This document shows, piece by piece, positions 47,553-57,426 of a stretch of 64,000 bases of DNA. The position numbers and the translations under genes are program-made. The notes under the pieces are model-generated. The model saw only the letters and a program-made list of their open reading frames with translations, made no database searches and was not told where the DNA came from. The stretch is from Dendrobium chrysotoxum (lineage: Eukaryota; Streptophyta; Magnoliopsida; Asparagales; Orchidaceae), in assembly GCA_019925795.1 (NCBI GenBank), contig CM034314.1:99939264-100003263 (forward strand), given 5' to 3'. The stretch's first letter is position 1, and each line of letters begins with the position of its first letter.

Positions 47553-48618
47553 GAATAATAAAACTTACTTTTTATTAAACTTCTTGAAAAAATCATCCAT
47601 GAATGCTTGTTGTTCTGTCGTAAGGAAAACCTTGCCGGGATATTCCATGTTTATTTCAGCATATTGAGGTAATACCTCTATTTTCTCCATAGAAATCACA
47701 TCTTGATTTGGCTTTGGTTTCTCCAGTGTGTCAGGCTATTTTTTTTCATCTCTTTTTCTTTTTTTTTTTTTTGTAGCTTGTACTTCATTATCGCCTGAGC
47801 ATCTTCTGCAGTGGACAGTGGTGGAGCATCTTCAGTTGTGGGTGGTTGGGGTGGTGGTGGAGCAGCTTCTGTTATGGGTGGTTGGGGTGGTGGTGGAGCA
47901 GTTTCAGTATTGGTAGGTGGTGGTGGAGCAGCTTCAGTTGTGGGTGGTTGGGGTGGTGGTGGAGCAGCTTCAATATTGGTTTATGGTGGTGGAGCAACTT
48001 CAGTAATAGGTGGTGGTGGAGCAGTTTGCGTAGTGGGTGGTGATGGTGGACCAACTTCAGAATTGGGGGGGTGTGGAGCAATTTTGGAAGGATTTACAGA
48101 TTGGTTATTCGAGAAAGAGGAAAATAGAGAGGATTTAATAGGATGATAATCACACTGGGTAAAATGGTCGATAAATTTATATTATAAAGAATCTACAGTT
48201 GCTTCAAGTTTTTCCAAATTATCTTCAAGTCGATCAATTCTTTTGCCTAAATTATCTTCAATTCTATTGCACATTTTTTGTATTGCTTTCATAAGTTTAT
48301 TCTGAACAGTAGACCATTCTGTTGCAAGAGGTTGTTCAGTAGGAGGTCAAGTAGCAGGTTGAGAAGAAGGTTGAGTAGGCAGTTGAGGAGAGCTTTGAGG
48401 TGGTTCAACATGAGGAGAATGGGGAGAGGGAGGTGGAGAGGTCTGAATTTTTTTGGGTTTTGGTGAATGAAGTTTGATGGGATATACATCTGGAAGGATT
48501 TTCTGATTCTGAAGAGCATTTAAGTCAGCCCCTAATTGTTCTACTTCTTCGTTTGTAACATTCTGTAGAACAAGATAAATCTGTATAAAAGATAAAACTA
48601 ATATCAGAAAACTATCGA

Positions 48619-48899
48619 GTGCGCTTTTCCTGCGCTTAAGGTGCGCTTTTCCTGCACTTTAGGTGCGCTTTAGGTACGCTTTAGTTGCGCTTTAGTTGTG
48701 CTTTAGTTGCACTTTAGTTGTGCTTTAGATGCGCTTTAGGTGCGCTTTAGTTGCACGTAAAAGCGCAGCTAAAGCGCTTTAGTTGCGCCTAAAAGCGCAG
48801 CTAAAACGCTTTAGTTGCGCTTTAGGTGCGCTTTGGTTGCGCCTAAAAGCGCACCTAAAGTACTTTAGTTGCACTTTAGTTGCGCTTTAGTTGCGCTTT
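48619..48899. repeat. 11-bp GCGC repeat array D with internal inversions (Ulp1-like intron 3)
   Basis: The longest array, about 280 bp of TTAGTTGCGCT-type units. In the middle (about 48,745-48,865) the orientation flips several times, for example AAAGCGCAGCTAAAGCGCTT, so hairpins can form. It fills most of the intron between exons starting at 48,562 and ending at 48,943. Confidence 0.93.
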
Positions 48900-49882
48900 C
48901 TAACAATAAAATAAACAATTAAAATTTAGTCTTGAAAATTACCTCATTGTTCTTCAAAAATTTAAATAACTTTGTAGCACTATCTTGGGTATAGTACATA
49001 TATGTGTTCCCCTCCCATCTCAAAAAATGTTATCTTGAGTCTAGATTGGATGGTTTATTACAGGAAAAGTGTTCTAAAAACCATATCTGTATAATACCAC
49101 ACATAAAATATTATAAATTAACATTAAAAACCTTAATGAGATGAAATAAATTTAGTATAAGAGACTTACCAGTAGGAGTGGAAAAAAACTATTGATGTAA
49201 CCCAATGATTTTTCCATTGCAAACTTGTCAAGAATTGTATTGAATTCATTGACCATGAAATTCCTTATGCATGCAGCCCAATTAATAGAAGTGAACTCAT
49301 TTACATTATTTGCTATAGATATGAGCCTTCTAGGGGTTTTATGGTTATTTAGTAAAAAAAAAGATTAGATAACAAAAACATTATGAAGGTCTTTATCTTA
49401 GTAGCATTATTAGTTAATCTATCTAATTTTGTCATTTTAGTTTTTATATTAGTTGATAGAGGTCCAGTCAGTGGATCAACCTTCCATTTTATTTCATCAC
49501 CTCTGTTAAGCAAACCTGTCAAAAATTTTTGTTTAATTAGCTAAATATAGTAAATTTAAAGTATAAAAACATCTTAAAATTTTCTTATTCAAAAGCTAAC
49601 CTATCAACAAAGATACCTCATGAGAAGTGAATTTAAGCAAATGACCATTCACAACAAAGCCTTCATCAGCAGAATTCCAAAATTTCAAAATCTCAAATAG
49701 AAGTGGTATACACTGCTGCAACGCTGGAAACTTTAGAAATTGATAAATTTTTAAATTTTGAAATGTCTACTCAATTTCATCATCAATTATCTCGACAAAT
49801 GCATCACAAATTTTTCTGAAAGTTATGACATAGCATCGAGAAGAAACTGGCCTTTGATACGGCATCTGAAAAAAAAATTAGG

Positions 49883-50010
49883 AAAGTGCAACTAAAGCGC
49901 AACTAAAGCGCAGTCAAAGCGCACCTAAATGCGCAACTAAAGCGCACCTAAAGTGCAGGAAAAGCGCACCTAAAGCACAACTAAAGCGCACGTAAAGCTC
50001 AACGAAAGCT
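49883..50010 (-). repeat. 11-bp GCGC repeat array E (leader intron of the Ulp1-like gene)
   Basis: About eleven units of GCGCA(A/C)CTAAA on +, the reverse complement of the array A type. It ends about 18 bp from the acceptor next to the presumed start codon at 49,865. Confidence 0.93.
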
Positions 50011-50136
50011 TTTACTTCTTACTGTTTTTCTCTTTTCTGAAGAAGGTTGAGATAGGGTTCATAAACTTTTTAAGATCACATTCAACAAAGTAGTATATAT
50101 GAAATCAACACTAAATCCTAAAAATAAAAATATAAC

Positions 50137-50193
50137 TTAAAGCGCACCATAAACGCAACTTAGACGCAATGAAGGTGCAACAAAGGCGCAGCA
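50137..50193 (-). repeat. 11-bp GCGC repeat array F (leader intron, donor side)
   Basis: About five degenerate units (AAAGCGCACCAT, AAACGCAACTT, AGACGCAATGA) directly beside the leader-exon donor at 50,197. Confidence 0.8.
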
Positions 50194-50370
50194 TTACCTT
50201 TTCTAAAATGCAGTACTCAACCGTCTTCGTCTACCGCTGGGAAGAATGTCTTGCAAGAATGGAAATGCCAACGAATAAAGAACAACACGTTCCGATGGAA
50301 ATGAAAATGTCGTGTGAAACGTATAAACGCTTCGTGCGCAATTTTTGTATTCGAAATTTCGAATCATCTT

Positions 50371-50504
50371 TGGGTTGGGTCGGGCCGGTCGGGCTGAAAA
50401 GACATAAAGCATAAATTTTAGAATAAAAAAATGAAGCCACATGGCGTGTTTCTATTGTCATCCGAACGCAAGATAGGTCCGGTGACCGGACCTAATAATT
50501 TTTC
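50371..50504 (-). repeat. Right terminal inverted repeat of the MULE
   Basis: This is the reverse complement of the left inverted repeat with scattered substitutions. The outer end reads CCTAATAATTTTTC into the target duplication. Confidence 0.95.
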
Positions 50505-50513
50505 GTTGTAAAG
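50505..50513. repeat. Right 9-bp target-site duplication of the MULE
   Basis: GTTGTAAAG, identical to 43,308-43,316. Confidence 0.97.
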
Positions 50514-50700
50514 AGGGATGCAGCCTCGAAAGACAGACAGCTGTGAAAAGTGAAGGTCATGGCCAGAATATGGAGCATGTTAAGCTGCTCCAGGGCAGCA
50601 GCAGACGGGAGACGTTTGATACAGTAAGGGAAAGCAGAGAAGCGAGACGATACGAAGCTTAGTGCTTGAATTGTCATTTTTTTATTTGCGACCATTGGCC
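50505..50700 (-). pseudogene. EngB-like pseudogene, 5' coding part separated by the MULE
   Basis: The minus-strand frame from 50,695 starts MVANKKMTIQALSFVSSRFS and is rich in Ser, Leu, Ala and hydroxylated residues with few acidic ones, as expected of an organelle transit peptide. It runs up to the MULE target site, with EAASLFTT as the last codons before the element. On removing the MULE and one target copy, this segment adjoins the EngB-like exon 1 at 43,307, but the leader frame and the GTPase frame differ by one base, so another indel or a different start is involved. Assignment as the same gene's 5' end rests on position, strand and transit-peptide character. Confidence 0.55.
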
Positions 50701-53246
50701 CATGTTTAAATTAAATAAATATCAATCATTTTAATTTTTTAAAGAAATATGTCTAAAAATTTAATTCGTATCAACATACCCGTAGAATTCAAAGAGACTT
50801 GGTATTGTATAAACAAGATGTTCATCGGCCGTTTTTTTCTTCTCCAATGATTCTCATTCACAGATTAACATTCTTAGGCAAAGCTCTAAGAAAATGTTCC
50901 TATCTTTATCTTTGGCTAGCCGGCGATTACCTTAAGAAATTGCAAGTTGAGCTTATCATATCATGAGTTTAAGCTTATATTTGAGTTTATACATAATACC
51001 AACCTCAAGCTCAACCAAAATTGGCCTATCAGCTTGAATTAGCCTTTACCCTTCGTCTTTCGATCTAAATCAAACGTTGATGGTCCCGTGAACTCAATTT
51101 GCTAACTCTAATCTTACAAACTTAAATCTTGTGATCTCGTCTAATGAATTCCTTTTATCCAAAACACATTGTTGGTCCCGGCTACACCTTCTTCAACAAA
51201 CTCACATTGCGACCTTCTATAACAATCACTTCTTCATAACACACCGCCAGTCCTAACGATGCCTTCTCAAATGAGCTCCTTTTCTTCAACACGTCATTGG
51301 TCCCAACGATGACTTCACCAACTGACTACTTTTAAATTCTTAATCATGCATCCTTCGTCCTGACTGTGATAGTTATTGCTATAGAGCCTAGTAATATTCT
51401 GATACACCTCTATATGTTTTTATTTTGTGATTAGCAAGTTTAGAATCAAATTAGAAAGTTTTAAGTAGAAAAAAATTCTTGTGGAAGTGTTGCGGTGCTA
51501 GCATTGGCAGCAATGTAGTGTTTCCTTCTCTATTTGAAGGAGAAAATCTGAGAGCGCAGTGGCATTATGAATAGTGGTGATGTGGTGTTGTTTTCTTTGT
51601 ATGAGGAGAAAGTTTGAATAGCATTGTGATATTAAGCTCTCTGTCTATAAGAATCCAAAATATTTAGGCTAAGTGCAACGGCACTACATATCCGAGTGTT
51701 ACGGTGCTGGCCACTAAAATATGTTATATATATATATATATACATTCAACCCCCCCCCCCCCCCCTCCTCAGCTTGTTGGAGGAGAGAGAAAGAAGAAGA
51801 GGAGTTTAGGCGATCATTCTGCGGGATTCATTTGTTGGGCTAATTAAGGATATTAAAGAGCTAAAGGTAAGCTTTGGTTACTCTATTTCAATTTTCAATT
51901 TGGTTGGAATGATCAGAAGTTATGGGATTTTAATCATTTAATTTAAGTTTTATCAACTTTACTTCGTGTAACTTTTCGTATGATGTAGTGCTCGTTAATC
52001 TAAACATTTTGACAAATAAAGTTTGAAATTTTTCCTATTGGTTTTCAATATACAAATTATGGAGTATTTTATTATTTTATGTTAATTATATTGGAAAGTG
52101 TCACATTTAAATAAAAATTCATAAATATTATTTTGAATGCCTCACAATAAAATTTATTTATAATGTAAACGTTGAACAACATGTTTAAGCTTCACCTCTA
52201 TGTTGCCAACTGTAAGAAACGTGTGATTTTAGTATATTCAAGTGAATGTTATAATTTAGTTATACATGTTGTAATGTTTATGTTTATGCCATACTCATAT
52301 TCTCATGTGAAATTGCATTGCTTACAATCGAGGTTATATGTAGGGAGATAATCAAGTTCAAGTATTAGTTATATTTTATAAGCCTGTACATAATCATGTT
52401 TATATATTCCTACTTCTATTATGTACATAAATGAGATGAAAAAGTAGAGTTATAATGGAAGTGGAGTTAGAAGGAAAATCGGGTATATCTTTAATCTTTG
52501 TTTATCAAGTGGAGATATAAGTAGAAGTTGAGTTATAAGTAGACATTGGGACATGTGCATAAACTCATATTTGCATAAGTGCATGTACATGAAATGAAGT
52601 ATTTTGTTTCTAAGTAAGCTTAAATGATATGTATTATGTTCAAGACAAGTAAAAATGAACGAGTAATGTTACGAACAAGTGGAAGTATAATTGACCATGT
52701 TACGTTATTCACGCTTACAAGTGCAAGTAAAAATAAGTTATGTTTCTATCATCTGCAAGAACAAGTACAAGTATTATTAAGTGAATATTATGTTTTAGTT
52801 CACTTATTACTATTGTAAGTCGAATGCTTTATAATTGATGGAAATCATGTTTGTATCAAGAACATTGTACAAGTAGTTACATTTTATAACTTAGTAGTTT
52901 AATTGATAAGTGAAGATCTTTTGTTTTAATGTTTTTTCTTATACTGTTCATTTATTATTATTGAATAATTTAAATAAAGAGCAGTGAGGCCTTCTGAGCA
53001 ACTGAGTTGTTCATCCCAAGTTATGTTCTTCGGGAAAAGGAAAGGTTCCCCCCAAGTAAATAGACATTGTTGATCAAGTTAGGTTGAGTTAGAGCGAAGT
53101 AGTAGAAAGTTAATCTTTTGTAGTCCAGTTTATTTAAATTATTTTGGTGTATTAGACTTCTTCTGGACTATTTTAAATTAACATTTTGGGAAGAAATGAA
53201 TTATAGGATTTTATTACAGTATATGGAATGACTATTTGGCTATGGT
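50701..53246 (+). other. Non-coding DNA, right part resembling a plus-strand gypsy LTR
   Basis: No gene is visible. 51,100-51,330 contains loosely repeated CATTG(T/G)TGGTCCC-like words. From about 51,480 the sequence has features seen in chromovirus LTRs: TGCGGTGCTAGC words, a purine-rich leader ending GAGCTAAAGGTAAGCTTTGG (about 51,860), and near the end GGCCTTCTGAGCAACTGAG and AGGTTGAGTTAGAGCGAAGT. A run of 16 C bases lies at 51,750-51,765 after a short TA tract. Borders were not established. Confidence 0.35.
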
Positions 53247-54808
53247 TGTCACACCCAACTCCAGCCCCACATTAAACAGTCGACGCATAATGCAACAACG
53301 ATGGTTGTTAATACATAAATTACTCTATTAGATTCATTATATAAAGAGAATTATATAAATCTCATTACATTAGATTGTTTGCATGCCATCTTATCATATG
53401 CAATTTTAAAAGATTTCAATTCATATTCATAATTCTCTTTCTTCAACCTTAGAAGGTGTTATGTTGAGATTGTTAGGTCCAAGACTCTGGTCTATAGTCT
53501 CCTAAGGTTGCATTGCCTCTTGAGGTAACTTTGCCTCTATCACCCGCAGGCTTAATATCATACCAAGGTCACATTACCTCTATTGGGTCACACTGCCCAT
53601 ATGGGTCACATTGGCCTCTATCAACCTCTCATCTGACATGATACCCTCCCAAGCTGATTTGCTCCTTGCATATTCATGTTTGGGTTATGTGATATTTGCT
53701 TATATGTATATATATGCAACTATGCACATGCATATAAGTGGTTATATCAGCATCTAAGCAGTTATAAGCAAGTAGAACTGAATTGTACATTGTAGTATTT
53801 TAGCACTAAATCACATATTACAGGAATTTTTAAGTGAAGGGTTGTATGGATTATAATATTAGACAAATTCCCACAAAAAAATGATGACATAGATCACCCA
53901 CTACTAATTCAACTGCACATTTATTCTATAACTTGAAAATTGTAATAAAAATACATATCTTACTTTTTGGAGTCACAAACAGACTAATTTGGACCCTTTG
54001 TGTCCTCCGATGAGTGTAAGACACCTAACAAACACAAGTCATTAATTGACAATTCATATCAATTATTATTCAACTCCCCCTAAATAATGAAGGTCCTAAT
54101 ATGTAACATAACACTTCTAGATTAGAAATGTTAAGTATACAACAATACCACTTTCTTTTCTTAAGGATACAATATATAAATTCTTAAATTCTCTTCTCTT
54201 TCTCTCTGCCTTTTTCTTCTTTTTTTCTTCCATCTTATTTAATTTCCTTACTCAACCTCAGCCAGCCCCCCTTAACCCTTCGACATCCAAACTTCTGCCT
54301 CTACTGTGTACCTGAGCCTGCTCTAGGACTCCCATGGCTACGTGCTCCGTCTCCCAGCCCTCATGAAATCACACCCGCTCCAATCTATTGCGACTCCAGA
54401 AAGAAAGTAAAGGCTTAGTTGGCTGGGAATTAACTTTAAAAGACTAAATATTGACTTAATAATAAAAAAAATACTAACCATGGAAATTACCTCACTGCCC
54501 ACACCCCCATCCAGTGCATGCCGTGGCAAATGCTTTCGAAAAAAAAAATCCATTGCCCTTGCTACAACAATTCACATTTTTAAAATGTAACTGTAGTTAT
54601 TAACTTAAGAAAAATATACCAATGGAATTTAATTCCCTAACTTCCAATCCTTCACAATTTGACTTACAATTATATATGTCGAATTACTCCATTCAATGAG
54701 TAGAACATAATAATATTAAATTTTCTAAATTTTTTAAAGTTGAAAATTTGGGTTATTTTCAAATGGATCCAAATGTGGCATATACCTGATCAAAAGATGA
54801 ATTTTACA
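53247..54808 (-). repeat. 3' LTR of the chromovirus
   Basis: On + the segment runs TGTCACACCC...GAATTTTACA, so on the minus strand it starts TGTAAAATTC and ends GGGTGTGACA, canonical TG...CA termini. It lies directly downstream of a polypurine tract. The length is 1,562 bp. Internal words such as GTGTCTTACACTCATCGG (minus) are common in such LTRs. No 5' partner is in the window. Confidence 0.75.
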
Positions 54809-54842
54809 ATTCTTCCCTCCTTAAAAGAATTTCATCCCCAAA
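54809..54842 (-). promoter_or_regulatory. Polypurine tract region of the chromovirus
   Basis: On the minus strand GGGGATGAAATTCTTTTAAG leads to GGAGGGAAGAA immediately before the LTR start. This GGGGA-GAA-TTC-TTTTAAG-GGGG signature is conserved at the end of Tekay-type elements and primes plus-strand DNA synthesis. Confidence 0.8.
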
Positions 54843-55725
54843 ATTTTTGGTGCTTCATGCCTTATCAAACAAGCGAGGGAAATTTTATCTCATATATGCT
54901 TCTCTCTCCCAGCTAGCCTCTTTTAAGGGTAACATACGGAATAGTTCTACTCTTCAATTCACGAACATCAAATTCTAAGATTTTCTCTGGCTCCTCTGCA
55001 AATGTTAAGTCACTCTGTACCTCAAAGTCTTCCTTAGGAATTTTTTGTTGTTCATCAGTCGCCCACTCACTCATTATTTTAGCATAGATATTTGGAATAC
55101 ATTGTGCACATCAGACATATATGTAGGTAATGCTAAATAATAGGCAACCTTTCGAATTTATTCAATGATTTCAAATGGCCCAATAAATCTTGAACTTAAT
55201 TTTCCTCCTTGGCCAAATCTAGAAGTACCTTTCATCGGTCTAACCTTCAAAATCATGAATTATCCAACTTCAAACTCAACCCTTTTATGCTTTGGATCAT
55301 AGTACTTTGTTGATGGTCTTGAGCTAACTGTAGTCTGATCTTGATCAATCTGATTTTCTTTGTGGCTTGATCCACCAATTGTGGCCCCAACAATTTTTGT
55401 TCCCCATCTTCCATCAATCTTAGGGGAGTTTTGTATTTCCTTCCATACAAGACTTCATAAGGAGCAATTTTGATGCTAGATTGATAGTTATTGTTACAAG
55501 CAAATTTGATCAACTAAATATGACCTTCCCAGCTTTCACCAAAATCCAATACACACAATCTTAATAAGTTATCCAACAGTTGAATAGCTCTTTTCTATTG
55601 ACCATCTAACTGCGAATGAAATGTTGTACTGAAATTCAATTTAGTACCCAACCCTTAATGAATACCCTTCCACAATCAAAATGTAAATCGACCATCTCTA
55701 TATGATATGATAACTCTAAAAATCC
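54843..55725 (-). pseudogene. Chromovirus integrase core (second half) and C-terminal region
   Basis: Reading away from the hAT-like insertion on the minus strand: SYRDGRFT, GTKLNFSTTFHSQLDGQ, AIQLLDNLLRLCVLDFGESW, LIKFACNNNYQSSIKIAPYE and VLYGRKYKTPL. The second catalytic Asp (SDRD in the family) is Tyr and the Glu position after DGQ is a stop plus Lys, so the DDE triad is lost. The C-terminal part has KGTSRFGQGGKLSSRFIGPF, and a chromodomain-like remnant DLTFAEEPEKILEFDVRELK near 55,000. Frames change several times. Confidence 0.88.
55718..55725. repeat. Left 8-bp target-site duplication of the hAT-like element
   Basis: AAAAATCC, identical to 56,754-56,761. Eight bases is the hAT-typical length. 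Confidence 0.93.
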
Positions 55726-56753
55726 TAGGGCTGTCAAAATCGGGTCACAGGTCAGTTTCGTATCCAATCCGGAACTGACCCGGGACTGTTTGACCCGACC
55801 CATTTTTGCAAACGGGTCTATTTTTCAGACCCAAACCCGACCCACTTCAGGTTTGGGTCAACCTGAACCCGACCCGCATATTTTGATCGAAAGCAAAACG
55901 ATGGGAGTTCGCTTGCTATATTGTTCGGCTTCGTTCCTTCGTTGCAGTTCAACTTTGCTCTTTCGACAACGTTATCGGAAGTTATAACTTTTTGATTGGA
56001 AGCAATGACAGGAGCTCGCTCGTTGTGAAGGTAACTTTCTCCTTTCGTTGTTTCTGTTCGGCTTCGTTCCGCCGCAGGAGCTGTGGAGATTGCACGAGTT
56101 GCTTCTTCGGCTCCTTCGTTGCAGTTTGACTTCGCTCATTCGACGACGTTTTCAGATTCGGAAGTTATAACATTTTGATTGGAAACAATAACGGGAGCTC
56201 GCTCGCTGTGAAGGTAACCTTCTCCCTTTTGTCATTCTATTTGGCCTCATTCTGCCACAGGAGGTGTGGAGATTACACTAGTCGCTTCTTTGGCTCCTTC
56301 GTTGCAGTTTGACTTCGCTCATTCGATGATGTTATCAGATTCGAAAGTTACAACATTTTGATTGCAATCAATGATGGGAGCTCGCTCACTGTGAAGGTAA
56401 CTTTCTTCCTTTCATCATTTCTGTTCGGCTTCATTCTGCCGCAGGAGGTGACGAGGTGTGGAGATTGCACGAGTCACTTCTTTTGCTCCTTCGTTATAAT
56501 TCGCTCGCTATGAAGGTAATGTCATTTCGATCGGAAGCAACAAAGCTCGCTTGCTGTGAAGCATGGCCAAATCCCATAAATATGCGGAACTACAGTATTC
56601 CAGGTCAAAATCGGGTCATTTTTGGGTTTCCGGGTCAACCCGAACCTGGCCTGGAATTCAAAATGGGTCAAAATCCAGACACGAACCCCGACCCGAAATT
56701 TTTGTGTCAGGTTCGAGTCTGGTTTTTGGGTCGTGTCAAATATTGACACCCCT
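55726..56753. mobile_element. hAT-like non-autonomous element, 1,028 bp, in chromovirus integrase
   Basis: The ends are TAGGGCTGTCAAAA and TATTGACACCCCT. Subterminal DNA on both sides is made of GGGTC and GACCC words in opposite sense. A perfect 8-bp duplication (AAAAATCC) flanks it, and the integrase frame on both sides joins when it is removed. There is no transposase. The centre consists of a 183-bp tandem repeat. It belongs to the same family as the element at 9,479-9,870. Confidence 0.93.
55865..56520 (+). repeat. 183-bp tandem repeat, three and a half copies, inside the hAT-like element
   Basis: Units are marked by GGGAGCTCGCTCGCTGTGAAGGTAAC-type sequence (GTAAC at 56,031, 56,214 and GTAAC at 56,397; a partial GTAAT at 56,515), giving a period of 183 bp. 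Each unit also contains TCGGCTTCGTTC and CTCCTTCGTTGCAGTTTGAC. The units are 85-90 percent alike by eye. Confidence 0.88.
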
Positions 56754-56761
56754 AAAAATCC
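56754..56761. repeat. Right 8-bp target-site duplication of the hAT-like element
   Basis: AAAAATCC, identical to 55,718-55,725. Confidence 0.93.
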
Positions 56762-57330
56762 CATGCAATCTGATAATTTCTTTCATAAACAATTTTATCA
56801 ATTTCTCTATTAAATCTGATTGATGAATAGGTAAGAAATGTGATGACTTGGTTAACCTATCAATTATTACCCGGATGCAATCATGCCCTTGCTTAAATTT
56901 GGGAAAACCTATAACAAAATCGACAGTTATATCCTCCCACTTCCAATTAGATATAGGCAATGATTGATTGATTATTACAATCCACTAGGCTTCTAATATT
57001 AAGCCTTTACCATCTAGCACACTTTACATTTAACCATAAATTTAGCCACAGCCTTCCTCATTCCAAGCAACCAAAAAATTGATTTCAAATCTTTATACAT
57101 TTTCTTACTACTAGGGTGAATTATATAGCCAGAAAGATGAGCTTCTATAAAGATCTCATGAGTCAATTGAGAATCTCCTGGAACCCAAAGGCGTCCCTTA
57201 CTTCTTATCGATTATTGGGTTTTAATTTAATCTCAATAGGTAAAAGATATGATATATTAATTTTTAGCAATATTTCACCTGTAACTTTAAATATGTTATA
57301 AATTTGATCATTTTGCACATTCTAGCATGT
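56762..57330 (-). pseudogene. Chromovirus integrase zinc finger and first half of core
   Basis: On the minus strand the zinc-binding region reads RRLWVPGDSQLTHEIFIEAH, LSGYIIHPSSKKMYKDLKSI and MRKAVAKFMVKCKVC (about 57,210-57,030), matching the gypsy HHCC finger. After a short frameshifted part, ISNWKWEDITVDFVIGFPKF (about 56,940) provides the first catalytic Asp. VIIDRLTKSSHFLPI and LFMKEIIRLHG follow up to the hAT-like target site. The downstream half continues at 55,725. Confidence 0.9.
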
Positions 57331-57426
57331 TCATATTTATATTTCATCATATAGTTTTTTGGTTAATGCATACTCCTTAAGAAAAGTAAGATAAACATGC
57401 ATACAAATTAATATATGACTATTACA

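Larger units (their letters stand above)
46703..49865 (-). pseudogene. Ulp1-like C48 cysteine protease of the MULE, seven coding exons, inactivated
   Basis: Ulp1 proteases cleave SUMO-type conjugates; the role in KI-MULEs is unknown. Minus-strand exons by splice sites: 49,865-49,601, 49,515-49,170, 49,086-48,943, 48,562-47,569, 47,492-47,313, 47,228-47,028, 46,953-46,703. The N-terminal part starts MPYQRPVSSRCYVITFRKIC, with NEFTSINWAACIRNFMVNEF downstream. The fourth exon encodes a Pro/Ser/Gln-rich tract, a likely coiled coil (RIDRLEDNLEKLEATVDSL) and APPPPQPPTTEAAPPPP repeats. The protease has NHVDAFAFLLSEKRR, catalytic His in FKGHWVLII, Asp in KLYDSLPN, and Gln/Cys in IPTQSNEYDCRIF, ending ELGYALCLMTKM. 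Stops (exon 1 TAG, exon 4, exon 6 TGA) and frameshifts (exons 2 and 7) disable it. A leader exon with a GTAATG donor at 50,197 lies upstream. Confidence 0.88.
43317..50504. mobile_element. KI-type Mutator-like element (MULE), 7,188 bp, with transposase and Ulp1-like genes
   Basis: The element is bounded by perfect 9-bp target duplications (GTTGTAAAG) and by inverted repeats of about 135 bp that start G(G/A)AAAATTATTAGGTCCGG at each end. It carries a FAR1/MULE transposase gene on + (43,592-46,305) and a Ulp1-like protease gene on - (49,865-46,703), converging on a 400-bp gap. MULEs carrying a Ulp1-like gene are known as KI-MULEs (Kaonashi). Both genes have in-frame stops and frameshifts, so this copy is probably not autonomous now. 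Six 11-bp repeat arrays occupy its non-coding parts. It sits inside an EngB-like pseudogene, in whose 5' coding part the target lies. Confidence 0.95.
53247..57330 (-). mobile_element. Ty3/gypsy chromovirus (Tekay/Del-like), 3' part, interrupted by an hAT-like element
   Basis: On the minus strand the order is integrase zinc finger (about 57,100), integrase core, C-terminal domain with chromodomain-like remnant (about 55,000), polypurine tract and 3' LTR. Gag, protease, RT and the 5' LTR were not found. A 1,028-bp hAT-like element splits the integrase core. Many stops and frameshifts show age. Confidence 0.88.

Noticed and set aside
47811..48146. Gly-rich + strand frame (GGWGGGGA repeats)
   Set aside because: It is the antisense of the Pro-rich tract in exon 4 of the minus-strand Ulp1-like gene; the minus frame has the domain context and splice sites.
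48278..48466. Arg-rich + strand frame (RRSSSRLRRRLSRQLRR)
   Set aside because: Antisense shadow of the Pro/Ser/Gln-rich linker of the Ulp1-like gene.
43903..50193. CRISPR-like interpretation of the GCGC arrays
   Set aside because: The units are 11 bp and contiguous with no spacers, in a plant transposon; this is a tandem repeat, not a CRISPR array.
50169..50414. 81-codon + strand frame near the right end of the MULE
   Set aside because: It spans the leader exon (antisense) and runs into the inverted repeat; no motif and no conserved counterpart in the left inverted repeat.
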